From Micrococcus sp. 2A (GTDB lineage: Bacteria > Actinomycetota > Actinomycetes > Actinomycetales > Micrococcaceae), in the NCBI RefSeq assembly GCF_039519235.1, contig NZ_CP154351.1:1612001-1676000 (forward strand): DNA of 64,000 nucleotides. The letters run 5' to 3'. Under the pieces are notes generated by a model. The model was not told the DNA's origin, made no database searches, and was given only the letters and a program-made list of their open reading frames with translations. Of this stretch, positions 23,734-33,562 are shown piece by piece; the stretch's first letter is position 1, and each line of letters begins with the position of its first letter. The translations under genes were made by a program, and so were the position numbers.

Positions 23734-26469
23734 TCAGTCGCGGCGTTCGCGTCGCTGGGCGGCGCGGCGGGACCGGCGGTTCGTGCCGGCCTCCACAGTG
23801 GCCCCGGACTCCGTGGTCACCTGGGTGGCCGTGGCCGTGCCGTCCTCCGAGGGACCGCTCAGGCGCAGCTGCGCGGGCTGCCGCGGGGCGTCCACGCCCT
23901 CCACGCTGATCTGCGGCGTCATGGTGGCCGCGCGGGCGTCCTTGATCCCCGGCAGGCTCGTCGGGGCCGGGGCGGCGGAGATCTGCGCCTGGAAGAGGGT
24001 GCGGACGGACTCCTCGCGGATCGCGGCGAGCATCGCCTGGAACAGGGTGTAGCCCTCGCGCTGGTACTCCACCAGCGGCTCTCGCTGGGCCATCGCGCGC
24101 AGGCCGATGCCCTCCTTGAGGTAGTCCATCTCGTAGAGGTGCTCCTGCCACTTGCGCCCGATCACGGAGAGTACGACGCGCCGCTCGGCCTCGCGCAGCG
24201 CCTCGGAGCCCACCTGCGCCTCGCGATCCTCGTAGGCCAGCAGGGCGTCGGAGACCAGCTCGCGGCGCAGGGTCGTGGCCTTGAGGCGGCCCCGTCCGCC
24301 GGTCTCGGCGAGCACGTCCTCCTGGCTGATGCCCACCGGGTAGAGCTGGGCGAGGTCCGCCCACAGGGCGTCCAGGTCCCACTCCGTGGGGTGGCCGTGC
24401 TGGGTGGCGGCGTCCACGATGCCGCCGACGGCGTCCTCCACGAACTGGCGCACCCGCGCCGCGAGGTCCTCGCCCTCGAGGATGGAGCGGCGGTCCGCGT
24501 AGATGGCCTCACGCTGGCGGTTCATCACGTCGTCGTACTTGAGGACGTTCTTGCGCTGCTCCGCGTTGCGGCCCTCCACCTGGGTCTGCGCGTTCTGGAT
24601 GGCCGCGGAGACCATCTTGAACTCGAGGGCCATGTCGTCCGGGATGGAGGAGCTGTTCATGATCCGCTGCGCCGCGCCCGGGTTGAAGTTGCGCATCAGC
24701 TCGTCCGTCAGGGACAGGTAGAAGCGGGACTCGCCCGGGTCGCCCTGGCGGCCGGAGCGGCCGCGCAGCTGGTTGTCGATGCGGCGGGAGTCGTGGCGCT
24801 CGGTCCCGAGCACGTAGAGGCCCCCGGCCTCGATCACGGCGTCGTGGTCCTCCCGGACGGCCGCCGTCGCCTCCTCGAGCACGGCGGGCCAGCGGGCCTC
24901 GTACTCCTCCGGATGCTCGGTGGCGTCGAGGCCGAGCTCCTGCATGCGGGCCACGGCCGCGAACTCGGCGTTGCCGCCGAGCATGATGTCGGTGCCGCGG
25001 CCGGCCATGTTGGTGGCCACGGTGACCGCGCCCGGGCGGCCGGCCTGCGCGACGATCGCGGCCTCGCGCGCGTGGTTCTTCGCGTTGAGCACCTCATGGC
25101 GGATGCCCTCCTTGGCCAGGAGCGTGGAGAGGTACTCGGACTTCTCCACGGACGTGGTGCCCACGAGCACGGGCTGCCGGGCGGCGTGGCGCTCGACGAT
25201 GTCCTTGACGACGGCGTCGAACTTGACCTTCTCGTTCTTGTACACGAGATCGTTGCGGTCAACGCGCTGCTTCGGCCTGTTCGGGGGGATCACCACGACG
25301 CCCAGGCCGTAGGTGGACGTGAACTCGGCGGCCTCGGTCTCCGCGGTGCCGGTCATGCCGGAGAGCTTGTCGTAGCCGCGAAAGTAGTTCTGCAGCGTCA
25401 CGGTGGCCAGCGTCTGGTTCTCGGGCTTGACCTCCACGCCCTCCTTGGCCTCGATCGCCTGGTGGACGCCCTCGTTGTAGCGTCGGCCCGCGAGCACGCG
25501 GCCGGTGTGCTCGTCGACGATCTGGACCTCGCCGTCCAGCACCACGTAGTCCTTGTCCCGCTTGAACAGCTCCTTGGCCTTCACGGCGTTGTTCAGGAAC
25601 TGGATGAGGGTGGTGTTCTGGGACTCGTAGAGGTTCACGATGCCGAGGTGGTCTTCCACGGCCTCGATGCCCGGCTCGAGGATGCCCACCGTCTTCTTCT
25701 TGTGGTCCACCTCGTAGTGGGTGCCCTCCTCGAGGCGCCGCACCACGCGGGCGAACTCCGCGTACCACCGGTTGGCCTCGCCCTGGGCGGGCCCGGAGAT
25801 GATCAGCGGCGTGCGGGCCTCGTCGATGAGGATCGAGTCCACCTCGTCCACGATCGCGTAGTGGTGGCCGCGCTGGACCAGCTCGTCGAGGGACCAGGCC
25901 ATGTTGTCCCGCAGGTAGTCGAACCCGAACTCGTTGTTCGTGCCGTACGTGATGTCCGCGTTGTACTGCGCGCGGCGCGTGGCCGGGTCCTGGCCGGAGA
26001 GGATCACGCCGGTCTCCATGCCGAGGAAGCGGAACACGCGGCCCATGAGGTCCGCCTGGTAGGACGCCAGGAAGTCGTTCACGGTGATGACGTGGACGCC
26101 CTTGCCGGTCAGGGCGTTCAGGAAGGCCGGCGCGGTGGCCACGAGGGTCTTGCCCTCGCCGGTCTTCATCTCCGCGATGTTGCCGCGGTGCAGGGCGACG
26201 CCGCCGAGGAGCTGCACGTCGTAGTGCCGCTGGCCGAGGGTGCGTCCCGAGGCCTCCCGGACGGCGGCGAACGCCTCCGGCAGCAGCAGGTCCAGGGACT
26301 CGCCGTCCGCGTGCCGCGCCTTGAGCGCGTCCGTCTCGGCGCGCAGCTCGGCATCGCTGAGCGCTCGGAAGTCCTCCTCGAGCAGGTTCACGGCGTCCAC
26401 CGTCCCCCTCATGCGCGAGAGCACACGGTTGTCGGAGATCTTCAGGACGCGGTCGATGATCGAAGGCAC
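23734..26469 (-). CDS. secA: Preprotein translocase ATPase SecA
   Basis: 911 residues, full SecA1 length. It contains Walker A MKTGEGKT (about 97-104), DEAD-like [10 protein letters not shown], the preprotein cross-linking domain, NBD2 with [15 protein letters not shown] and [13 protein letters not shown], a helical scaffold domain and a basic tail ending [14 protein letters not shown]. The C-terminal zinc motif of E. coli SecA is absent, as in other actinobacterial SecA1. It drives Sec export through SecYEG. Position beside hpf, comF, lpqB and mtrBA matches mycobacteria (Rv3240c region). A TAGACT -10 lies about 80 nt upstream. Confidence 0.98.
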   Translation of the reverse strand: MPSIIDRVLKISDNRVLSRMRGTVDAVNLLEEDFRALSDAELRAETDALKARHADGESLDLLLPEAFAAVREASGRTLGQRHYDVQLLGGVALHRGNIAEMKTGEGKTLVATAPAFLNALTGKGVHVITVNDFLASYQADLMGRVFRFLGMETGVILSGQDPATRRAQYNADITYGTNNEFGFDYLRDNMAWSLDELVQRGHHYAIVDEVDSILIDEARTPLIISGPAQGEANRWYAEFARVVRRLEEGTHYEVDHKKKTVGILEPGIEAVEDHLGIVNLYESQNTTLIQFLNNAVKAKELFKRDKDYVVLDGEVQIVDEHTGRVLAGRRYNEGVHQAIEAKEGVEVKPENQTLATVTLQNYFRGYDKLSGMTGTAETEAAEFTSTYGLGVVVIPPNRPKQRVDRNDLVYKNEKVKFDAVVKDIVERHAARQPVLVGTTSVEKSEYLSTLLAKEGIRHEVLNAKNHAREAAIVAQAGRPGAVTVATNMAGRGTDIMLGGNAEFAAVARMQELGLDATEHPEEYEARWPAVLEEATAAVREDHDAVIEAGGLYVLGTERHDSRRIDNQLRGRSGRQGDPGESRFYLSLTDELMRNFNPGAAQRIMNSSSIPDDMALEFKMVSAAIQNAQTQVEGRNAEQRKNVLKYDDVMNRQREAIYADRRSILEGEDLAARVRQFVEDAVGGIVDAATQHGHPTEWDLDALWADLAQLYPVGISQEDVLAETGGRGRLKATTLRRELVSDALLAYEDREAQVGSEALREAERRVVLSVIGRKWQEHLYEMDYLKEGIGLRAMAQREPLVEYQREGYTLFQAMLAAIREESVRTLFQAQISAAPAPTSLPGIKDARAATMTPQISVEGVDAPRQPAQLRLSGPSEDGTATATQVTTESGATVEAGTNRRSRRAAQRRERRD

Positions 26470-26549
26470 TGGTTCCTCTGCTCCCTAGCGGTGTGGCCGA
26501 GCACGCGGGGAGCGCACCCTCGGCCGGCCGATGCGCGGTCTTCTGCGAC

Positions 26550-26555
26550 AGTCTA
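26550..26555 (-). promoter_or_regulatory. Possible -10 box of secA
   Basis: TAGACT on the minus strand in the 200-nt secA-hpf gap; the same hexamer precedes pheS, mnmA, cysteine desulfurase, trkH and the PDZ-Lon gene. No clear -35. Confidence 0.4.
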
Positions 26556-26669
26556 CGGTCCGAGCCCGGACGCGCCGCGGCGCCCGCTCGGTGGCGCGGG
26601 TGCCGCGGCGCACGGGGCAGTCCGCGGAGCACCCCGGCGACGACGTGCCTGCCGCCGGGGTGCCCGTGC

Positions 26670-27359
26670 TCAGTCGGCGGAGGCCTGGTACTCCCGCTCC
26701 TGGACCCTCTGGCCGGCCACGTGGTCGGCCGGCAGGGACTCGTCGAGGCGGATGACGCCGTAGCTCCACCCGCGGCGGCGGTAGACCACGGAGGGGACGC
26801 CGGTCTCCGCGTTCTGGAAGAGGTAGAAGTCGTGGCCCACCAGCTCCATGGCGTCCACCGCCTCGTCCACGCCCATCGGGGTGGCGGGGAACGCCTTCTC
26901 GCGGATCCGCACGGGCGTGCCGGGCTGGGGCTCGCCGTCGTCGGCGGCGTCCTCGCCGGCGGTCGGAAGGTCCGCTCCGGTCGCGGGCAGCGGCGGGACG
27001 AAGGCCACCTCCCCGGCACCGCGGGAGGACGCCGCGCCGCGGCCCGTCCGGCGGTCCTTGCGACGGTCACGCAGGCGGCGCAGGCGCTCGGCGAGTCGCC
27101 CGCAGGCCAGGTCAAAGGCGGCCAGCTTGTCGTCCGCCGAGGACTCGGCCCGGATCACGTCCCGCGGCCCGCGCACGGTGAGCTCCACGGTCACGGACTC
27201 CTCGGAGTGTCGGTGGTGCGAGCATTTGGTGACCTTCACCTCGAGCTGGGTGGCGTCGCCGGCCAGCGGCTCCAGCCGTGCCGCTCGCTCCGCCACATGC
27301 TCGCGGAACCCGTCCGTGAGCTTGAGGTCGTGGGCGATGTAGCTGACATCCATGGTCAT
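26670..27359 (-). CDS. hpf: Long-form hibernation-promoting factor (HPF/RaiA)
   Basis: 229 residues: an S30AE/RaiA N-domain (1-105, 'MTMDVSYIAHDLKLTDGFREHV' in part and 'FDLACGRLAERLRRLRDRRK') plus a linker and the C-terminal dimerisation domain (about 165-225, 'AFPATPMGVDEAVDAMELVG', 'FYLFQNAETGVPSVVYRRRG'). Long HPF dimerises 70S ribosomes into inactive 100S in stationary phase, which matters for dormancy in Micrococcus-like cells. GGAGGACGCC precedes the ATG at 27359. The promoter region has a perfect 12-bp palindrome. Confidence 0.95.
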   Translation of the reverse strand: MTMDVSYIAHDLKLTDGFREHVAERAARLEPLAGDATQLEVKVTKCSHHRHSEESVTVELTVRGPRDVIRAESSADDKLAAFDLACGRLAERLRRLRDRRKDRRTGRGAASSRGAGEVAFVPPLPATGADLPTAGEDAADDGEPQPGTPVRIREKAFPATPMGVDEAVDAMELVGHDFYLFQNAETGVPSVVYRRRGWSYGVIRLDESLPADHVAGQRVQEREYQASAD

Positions 27360-27492
27360 GGCGTCCTCCTGGTCCGACGGTCACAGACGCCCCGCCGCGC
27401 AGAAGGGGTGGACGACCTCTCGGACCGCCTCCCGACCCTGCAGGTCGGCGACCGGTCAGAGGGGAGACCTCCTTCCAGCCGCCGGCGGGACG

Positions 27493-27550
27493 GGAACCGG
27501 GGAACCGGTTCCGTGCCCGCCACCCTACGCCGCGGGGCTCCCGCATTCCA
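27493..27550 (-). promoter_or_regulatory. hpf promoter with 12-bp palindrome
   Basis: On the minus strand, TGGAAT (27545-27550), 17 nt, then TAGGGT (27522-27527) form a plausible -35/-10. Just downstream lies the perfect palindrome GGAACCGGTTCC (27501-27512), preceded on the plus strand by a direct repeat GGAACCGG. The palindrome is well placed to act as an operator. The leader is then about 140-150 nt. Confidence 0.45.
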
Positions 27551-27568
27551 GTGGTTTCGTGACGCGCC

Positions 27569-28360
27569 TCACGGTCCAGGTCTCGTCGTGGTCCCCCGCC
27601 GCCCCGGCTCCACCCCGGCCACCACCACCGCCCCCACGGGCCGGGCGCCGGCCTCCCACGCGGCCGCGGCGAGCGCCCTGAGGGTGGCTCCGGTGGTGAC
27701 CACGTCGTCCACCAGGAGCACCGGCGTCCCCGCGGGCACGCGACCGGGCATCGGCCGCCAGCGACGGGAACGGCGGCGGCGCTGCGTGGCGCCGGATCCC
27801 GCATGCTGCGGCGCACCGCCCGCCCAGCTCGGCAGGGCCGCGACCGCGCCCCGGGGCGCCATCACGAGGTCGGAGCGCACCCACTCCGGCGGGAGACCAC
27901 GGGCGAGCTCCGCCACCGGGTCGTAGCCGCGCCGGCGGAATCCGGCCGCGCTGCCCGGCACGGGGAGGAGGAGGGCGGCAGCGGCGTCCGGCACGCCGGG
28001 GTCGCACCGCAGGGCCGCCGCAGCCAGGGCGAGGGCCTCCCCCAGCGGCGCACGCAGGTGCAGGGCGTGGTGGTCCTTGAAGGCCAGGAGCGCGGTGGAC
28101 AACGGCGGCTCGTACACCCCGGCGGCCATCACGGGCAGGGGTGCGCCGCCGGGGCCGAGCGGGAGCGCCAGCGCCCCCTCCTCCACGCGCCGCGGCCGTG
28201 CGAGCGCCGCCTCCAGGTCACGGCGGCACACCGGGCACAGCCGGGTGGCCGGCTCCCCGCACACGACGCACTCCGCGGGCAGGACCAGGTCCACCAGCCC
28301 CTCGACGATCGCGCCGACTCCTCCGGCACCGCCCCCGTGCCGGCTCTCACTCCCCCGCAT
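27569..28360 (-). CDS. ComF-family phosphoribosyltransferase-like protein
   Basis: 263 residues. A zinc ribbon at C31-x2-C34 and C42-x2-C45 (CVVCGEPATRLCPVC) precedes a type I phosphoribosyltransferase domain with the PRPP loop VLLVDDVVTTGATL (about 215-228). ComF proteins take part in DNA uptake in competent bacteria, and Micrococcus luteus is naturally transformable, so this role is plausible. The start at ATG 28360 lacks a clear ribosome-binding site; TTGCCT 6 nt upstream resembles a leaderless -10. It lies 98 nt after lpqB, as in mycobacteria. Confidence 0.88.
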   Translation of the reverse strand: MRGSESRHGGGAGGVGAIVEGLVDLVLPAECVVCGEPATRLCPVCRRDLEAALARPRRVEEGALALPLGPGGAPLPVMAAGVYEPPLSTALLAFKDHHALHLRAPLGEALALAAAALRCDPGVPDAAAALLLPVPGSAAGFRRRGYDPVAELARGLPPEWVRSDLVMAPRGAVAALPSWAGGAPQHAGSGATQRRRRSRRWRPMPGRVPAGTPVLLVDDVVTTGATLRALAAAAWEAGARPVGAVVVAGVEPGRRGTTTRPGP

Positions 28361-28458
28361 GGGACCAGGCAAGCACCGCCGTGGACGGCCCGCCCCCGCG
28401 CGTGCCCCCGCTGGGGACGAGGGCGCCCCCGGTGACTCCTGTGCAGGGGCCTCGCGGC

Positions 28459-30243
28459 TCAGCCGGGGAAGGCCAGATCGCGCACGGGCCGGCTGAGCTC
28501 CTGTGCCCGCCACGAGGACCCGACCAGCATGAACACGGTGTCCTGCGTCTCGGCGTACAGTGTGCCGCGGTCCCCGGCCGAGACGCCGGTGAGCCCGGAG
28601 AGCGGGTTGAGCTGACGCGTCGTGCCGTCGAGGTCGATGATCTCCGGGGTCACCCGGTCGTCCTCGTCCCTGGCTGTCGCGCTGGCGATCAGGCTGGTGT
28701 CCCCCACCCACTCCACCAGGTCCGGATCCTCCTGGCTCGGCAGCAGCAGCGGCTCGGTCAGGGAGGCGGGCACGCCGTCGGAGCCTCGCACGACGCCGGC
28801 CACCCGCACGGTGCGCCGCTCGCCGTCGTCCACCACGAGCGCGGCCCGGGCGCCGCCGCGGGAGATCCGCAGGGCGACGATGCGCTCGCCGTCCTCCAGC
28901 CACGGGGCGGTGACCACGCGCCCGGAGCCGTCTCCTCCTGGCTCGAGGGGGCTCGCCTGGATCCGCGCGGACCCGCCGGCGTCGACCGTCCAGGCCCAGC
29001 CGAGCGCGTCGATGCTCGGCGGGGTCAGGCCGGTGCCCCTCACGGCCTGCTCCAGCCTGCCCTCCGCGGTGGCGAGGTAGAGGGAGGTCCGGTCCTGAGT
29101 GAGGAACGCGAACCGGGTGCGGTCACGGCTCATCGCGGGGACCGCGGGGTGCAGGTCGGCGACGTTCGGGACCCCGCCCACGGGCGTCACGCTCAGACCC
29201 TGGAAGAACGCGAGTCCGCCGGTGGAGGGGGCGACGCCCACCTGCACCGACTCGGCGGGCGGGTCGACCTGGACCGGGACGGGGGTGGCGTCGCCGCCGC
29301 TCGAGGCCAGGGGGGCGCCCTCCACCGAGACCTCCACCCGGTTCACGGAGGCCAGGCCCGTGAGCGTGAGCCGCAGCTGCTCCTCCATGCGGTAGCGCGC
29401 CTCCGCGTCCGCGCCCTCGACGGCGGCGTCCACGAGGTCCACGCGGGCCACGCCGGCTTCGTCCACGGGGACCGCGGGGTGGGTCAGGTCGGTCCCGGAG
29501 CGCACGGGGAACGCGGACACCGTGGCCCCCGTGAGGTAGGGCGCGGGGCCGTGGAGCAGCGCGCGCGTCGCGGCCGTCACCGTGGTCCCGCGATTGACGA
29601 ACCACCGCACGTCCGCGACGGCGTAGGTCATGGTCTGGTCGAAGAACACCAGGTCGTGCGGAGCGTAGACCTGGGTGAACTGGGAGAGGGAGAGCAGTGT
29701 GCCGTCGTCGACCGCCGAGATCCGCGGGCCCTGCTCGGTCTCGTCGAGGGTGATCTCCCAGGCGCGTGTGCTGCCGGGCGGGGCCATGGTGCGCAGCCCG
29801 TACTCGTCCACCTCGGAGTCCACCTCCACCTGGATCTGGTAGGAGTCCTCGGCCACCCGCGTGATGGTGGGCTGCGCCGAGTAGACGACCGTGCGCTGGG
29901 CCGGGTTCCACTGCCGCGTGGCGGGACCGGTGAGGTGCTCGCGGGCGATCTCGTAGTCGTCCTGCGGGCTCGTGCCCGCCAGGATGAACCCGCGGATCAC
30001 CTCCTCGGCGTCCGCCCCGTCGGCGGGGCCGGGCGGACGGAACTGCGGGGTGTCGGCGGAGGCACGGTTGTCCGCGAGGGGCTCTCCGGTGCGCACCGGG
30101 GAGGACTGGGGGATCTGCGTGCAGCCCGCCAGCACCAGGCAGGCCGCGAGGGTCGCGGACAGGGCGGCCGTGTGTCGCCCGCGGGAGGTGGGCGGGCGGA
30201 GCGGGGCTCGGCGGCGCGGCTCGGCTCGATGTGGATCGCTCAC
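28459..30243 (-). CDS. lpqB: Lipoprotein LpqB (MtrAB-associated)
   Basis: 594 residues. Signal peptide with lipobox LVLAGC (Cys41), followed by GerMN-like domain (about 165-330) and a beta-propeller-like C-terminal half. LpqB interacts with MtrB on the outer face of the membrane and tunes MtrA phosphorylation. The GTG start at 30243 forms a GTGA overlap with the mtrB stop and has GGAGGA 5 nt upstream, so translation is coupled. Confidence 0.95.
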   Translation of the reverse strand: MSDPHRAEPRRRAPLRPPTSRGRHTAALSATLAACLVLAGCTQIPQSSPVRTGEPLADNRASADTPQFRPPGPADGADAEEVIRGFILAGTSPQDDYEIAREHLTGPATRQWNPAQRTVVYSAQPTITRVAEDSYQIQVEVDSEVDEYGLRTMAPPGSTRAWEITLDETEQGPRISAVDDGTLLSLSQFTQVYAPHDLVFFDQTMTYAVADVRWFVNRGTTVTAATRALLHGPAPYLTGATVSAFPVRSGTDLTHPAVPVDEAGVARVDLVDAAVEGADAEARYRMEEQLRLTLTGLASVNRVEVSVEGAPLASSGGDATPVPVQVDPPAESVQVGVAPSTGGLAFFQGLSVTPVGGVPNVADLHPAVPAMSRDRTRFAFLTQDRTSLYLATAEGRLEQAVRGTGLTPPSIDALGWAWTVDAGGSARIQASPLEPGGDGSGRVVTAPWLEDGERIVALRISRGGARAALVVDDGERRTVRVAGVVRGSDGVPASLTEPLLLPSQEDPDLVEWVGDTSLIASATARDEDDRVTPEIIDLDGTTRQLNPLSGLTGVSAGDRGTLYAETQDTVFMLVGSSWRAQELSRPVRDLAFPG

Positions 30244-31937
30244 GATTCCTCCTCGGACAGGGGCGGGGCGGGGATCGGGTGGGATCCGGCCCCCGAGGGG
30301 TCGCCCCCCGGACTCCGGCCGTCCGCGGCCGCCGCGGCGATCACGGCGTTCCAGCGCGTCTCGGGCAGCGGGCGGTCCAGGTCGTCGGCGCGCCGCCGGC
30401 CGGACTCGGAGTACTGGGGCGGGGTGCTCATCGCGGCGCGCACGAGCGGCTCGGGCGCCTCCATCCCGGCCGGGGTGGCGGACCGCCGGCGGGGCAGGGA
30501 GAGCATGAAGCATGATCCCACGCCCAGCTCGCCCCACGCCTCGAGGCGGCCGCCGTGCAGCCGGGTGTCCTCCGTCGCGATGGAGAGGCCCAGACCGGAG
30601 CCGCCCGTCGTGCGCTTGCGCGACGGGTCGGCCCGCCAGAAGCGGTCGAACACGCGCTGGACCTGCTCGGGGCTCATCCCGACGCCGTGGTCCACGACCG
30701 CCACCGTGACCACTTTGACGTCGGCGCCCACCACGACGTCGACGGGCGCGCCGTCCGCGTGCTCGATCGCGTTGTTGACGAGGTTGCGCAGGATCCGCTC
30801 GATGCGTCGAGGGTCCACCTGGGCCTCGAAGGTCTGCCCCTCCGCCCGGCCGAGCGGCACGAGGTAGACGGGCACCTCCGCCTGCTCGGCGAGGGGCTGG
30901 GCGGTGAGCACCACGTCACGCGCCAGCTCCAGCAGATCGGTGCGCTCGAGCGCGAGCGAGGCCGCGCCGGCGTCGAAGCGGGTGATCTCCAGCAGGTCCG
31001 CGAGCATGGCCTGGAAGCGGTCCACCTGGTGGTGCAGCAGCTCGGTGGAGCGTCGGTTCACGGGGTCGAAGTCCTCGCGGGAGCCGTAGAGCACGTCGGC
31101 GGCCATCCGCACCGTGGTGAGCGGGGTGCGCAGCTCGTGGGAGACGTCGGAGACGAACCGCTGCTGCGTCTGGGAGAGCTGGGCCAGCTGGGTGATCTGA
31201 TCCTGGATGCTGTCCGCCATCCGGTTGAACGAGGTCCCCAGACGCGCCAGCTCGTCCTCGCCGCGCACGGGCATCCGCACGGCCAGGTTCCCGCCGGAGA
31301 TCGCCTCGGCGGCGCTGGCGGCCTCCTGGACCGGGCGAACGAGACGGCCCGCCGCCCACGTGGACAGCACCACGTTGAGGACGATGAAGCCCGCGCCGAA
31401 CACGAGCAGGACCCGCAGCACGGAGTCGAGGGACTCCTGGACGTCGGAGAGGTCGTAGACGAGGTACAGCGCGTAGCCGGCCCCCGGGGGCAGCACCACC
31501 TGGGTGCCGAAGGCGAGCGCGGGCCGCGGGACGCCGGCGGCGTCGGGCAGGGAGATGCTCGCGTCGTACACCCCGGGGCCCTGGGCCACGGCCCGTTGCA
31601 GGTCCTCCGGGATCACGGACGGATCGAACTGCGCGGAGGAGATGGTGCCGACATAGGCGGACTCGGACTCGGGCAGCGGCGTCAGGTGGAAGCGACGGCG
31701 GATCGTGGTGCCGGTGTCCCCCTCGAGCGCACGCAGCGTCTGGCTCACGAGCGCGTCCGTGCTCTGGTCGTCCGAGGCGGTGGAGCCCGCGAAGGTCTCG
31801 TGCACCCGGCTCAGACCGCGCCGGGCCTCGGCCTCCACCTGCTGGTACCGGGACTGGAAGAGGGCCTGGGTGATCTGCTGCGTGAGGAGCCCGGAGAGGG
31901 CCAGGCCGGCCACGAGTGTCAGCAGGGCGGCGAGCAC
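30240..31937 (-). CDS. mtrB: Sensor histidine kinase MtrB (start probably further upstream)
   Basis: 565 residues from GTG 31937: TM1, extracytoplasmic domain (about 30-165), TM2, HAMP (about 190-245), HisKA with FVSDVSHELRTPLTTV, HATPase_c with NLVNNAIEHADG and GGSGLGLSIA. It phosphorylates MtrA in response to envelope/cell-division cues. The GTG start places TM1 directly at the N-terminus with no ribosome-binding site. The frame continues upstream through W-x-Q-S-L-R-L-R, aligned with the mycobacterial MtrB N-terminus, to CTG 31998-32000, which overlaps the mtrA TGA (CTGA). No ATG, GTG or TTG lies in between. So the real start is likely CTG at 32000 (586 residues). Confidence 0.93.
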   Translation of the reverse strand: MLAALLTLVAGLALSGLLTQQITQALFQSRYQQVEAEARRGLSRVHETFAGSTASDDQSTDALVSQTLRALEGDTGTTIRRRFHLTPLPESESAYVGTISSAQFDPSVIPEDLQRAVAQGPGVYDASISLPDAAGVPRPALAFGTQVVLPPGAGYALYLVYDLSDVQESLDSVLRVLLVFGAGFIVLNVVLSTWAAGRLVRPVQEAASAAEAISGGNLAVRMPVRGEDELARLGTSFNRMADSIQDQITQLAQLSQTQQRFVSDVSHELRTPLTTVRMAADVLYGSREDFDPVNRRSTELLHHQVDRFQAMLADLLEITRFDAGAASLALERTDLLELARDVVLTAQPLAEQAEVPVYLVPLGRAEGQTFEAQVDPRRIERILRNLVNNAIEHADGAPVDVVVGADVKVVTVAVVDHGVGMSPEQVQRVFDRFWRADPSRKRTTGGSGLGLSIATEDTRLHGGRLEAWGELGVGSCFMLSLPRRRSATPAGMEAPEPLVRAAMSTPPQYSESGRRRADDLDRPLPETRWNAVIAAAAADGRSPGGDPSGAGSHPIPAPPLSEEES

Positions 31938-31996
31938 AGCGCTGCGCAGCCGGAGGGACTGGGCCCAGCGGTGGCGCAGTGCCGTCCACGCGCGCG

Positions 31997-32677
31997 TCAG
32001 GACTGGCCCGCCTTGTACCCCACGCCGCGGACGGTCAGCACCACGGACGGGTTCTCGGGGTCACGCTCCACCTTCGAGCGCAGGCGCTGGACGTGGACGT
32101 TGACGAGGCGGGTGTCCGCCTGATGACGGTAGCCCCAGACCTCCTCGAGCAGCATCTCGCGCGTGAAGGCCTGACGCGGCTTGCGGGCCAGCGCCACGAG
32201 GAGGTCGAACTCAAGGGGCGTGAGCGAGAGGGCGGTGCCGCCGCGGGTGACCTGGTGGCCGGCCACGTCGATCTCCACGTCCCCGATGCGCAGCAGCTCC
32301 GCGGGGCGGGTCTCGCCCTCGCGCAGGCGCGCGCGCACCCGGGCCACGAGCTCGGCCGGCTTGAAGGGCTTGGGCACGTAGTCGTCCGCGCCGGACTCCA
32401 GCCCGCGGACCACGTCCGCGGTGTCGGACTTGGCCGTGAGCATCACGATCGGCACGTCCGACTCGGCGCGGATCAGCTTGCAGACCTCGATCCCGTCGAT
32501 GCCGGGCAGCATGAGGTCCAGCAGCACGAGGTCCGGGCGCTCGGCGCGGAACGTCGGCAGAGCGGACGTGCCGTCGGCGGCGAACGCGGGCTCGAAGCCG
32601 TCGTTGGTCAGGACGATGCCGATCATCTCCGCGAGCGCCTCGTCGTCGTCCACCACCAGGATCTTGGCCCTGCTCAT
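31997..32677 (-). CDS. mtrA: DNA-binding response regulator MtrA
   Basis: 226 residues: receiver domain (1-115) with phosphoacceptor D in LVLLDLMLPGIDG and the K in MLTAKSD, then an OmpR winged helix (130-225) with LLEEVWGYRHQADTRLVNVH. It is the OmpR-family regulator of cell division, wall metabolism and osmoprotection genes in actinobacteria. First gene of mtrA-mtrB-lpqB. A CTGA overlap with mtrB is proposed. An upstream 168-nt gap separates it from a divergent ECF sigma gene. Confidence 0.97.
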   Translation of the reverse strand: MSRAKILVVDDDEALAEMIGIVLTNDGFEPAFAADGTSALPTFRAERPDLVLLDLMLPGIDGIEVCKLIRAESDVPIVMLTAKSDTADVVRGLESGADDYVPKPFKPAELVARVRARLREGETRPAELLRIGDVEIDVAGHQVTRGGTALSLTPLEFDLLVALARKPRQAFTREMLLEEVWGYRHQADTRLVNVHVQRLRSKVERDPENPSVVLTVRGVGYKAGQS

Positions 32678-32845
32678 CGTTCCTCCTCGTCCGCTTCACG
32701 TCCGGGCGTCCCCGACACTTCGGATCGTAGCGCCCCGGGCGGACGCCGGGCGCCCTCGGCCGTCACCGCCGCCCGGAACGTCACCGATTCGTGACGACGG
32801 CCGACCCCGGTGGGAACCCTGCGCCGCCCGCGGACATGATGGGGC

Positions 32846-33562
32846 ATGGACACCTCCTCGACTCCGCCGCTGACGGACCTCGGCGACGACGCCCTCTGGG
32901 CCCGCGTGCGGGGCGACGACGCCGGCGCCTTCGCCGCCGTCTTCGATCGCCATCAGGCGCGAGTGCACCGTCACGCCCGGCGCTGGACGGTCACGCCGCA
33001 CGACGCCGACGACCTCGTGGCCGCAGTGGTCCTGGAGGCATGGCGCCGCCGGGAGGACGTGAGCGTCGTGGACGGATCCGTCCTCCCCTGGCTCCTCGCC
33101 GCCGCCAACAACGTCCAGCGCAATCGTGCCCGCTCCGCCGTGCGCGGCAGCCGTGCCATGGAGCGGCTGCGCCGCCGCAGCGCGATGTCGGCCCCCGACC
33201 ACGCGGACGACGTCGCCGAGCTCGTCGACGCCGAGCGGCGCGCCGACACCGTCCGGCGGGCGTTCGCGCGGCTCGACCCGATCGCCCAGGACGTCCTGAC
33301 CCTCTGCGTGCTGGAGGACCACCCGATGGCCGCTGCGGCCGAGGTGCTCGGCTGTCCCGTCGGCACCGTGAAGTCACGGCTGAACCGGGCCCGGCGCAGC
33401 CTGCGCCGGGCCCTCGAGGACACCGCACCGGACGCCCCCGTCACCGCCCTCCCCTCGGTGCCGGCCGCCGGCCCCGTCCCTGCCCGCCATTCCGACACGC
33501 CTCGCATCGTCACCCGCCCCGCGTCGCCCACCCTCACCGAGAGGACCGCCTCATGTCCGTGA
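32846..33562 (+). CDS. ECF RNA polymerase sigma factor
   Basis: 238 residues: region 2 (about 27-95: 'FAAVFDRHQARVHRHARRWTV', DADDLV, VLEAWRRR) and region 4 (about 140-190: 'LDPIAQDVLTLCVLEDHPM', AEVLGCPVGTVKSRLNRARR). The C-terminal 40 residues are a Pro-rich tail. The next gene starts 10 nt inside this one and encodes a single-pass membrane protein whose frame is broken. The pair looks like the sigma/CU044_5270-type couples of other actinobacteria, so the sigma factor may have lost its partner. ATG start with CATGAT-like -10 5 nt upstream. Confidence 0.88.
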   Translation: MDTSSTPPLTDLGDDALWARVRGDDAGAFAAVFDRHQARVHRHARRWTVTPHDADDLVAAVVLEAWRRREDVSVVDGSVLPWLLAAANNVQRNRARSAVRGSRAMERLRRRSAMSAPDHADDVAELVDAERRADTVRRAFARLDPIAQDVLTLCVLEDHPMAAAAEVLGCPVGTVKSRLNRARRSLRRALEDTAPDAPVTALPSVPAAGPVPARHSDTPRIVTRPASPTLTERTASCP

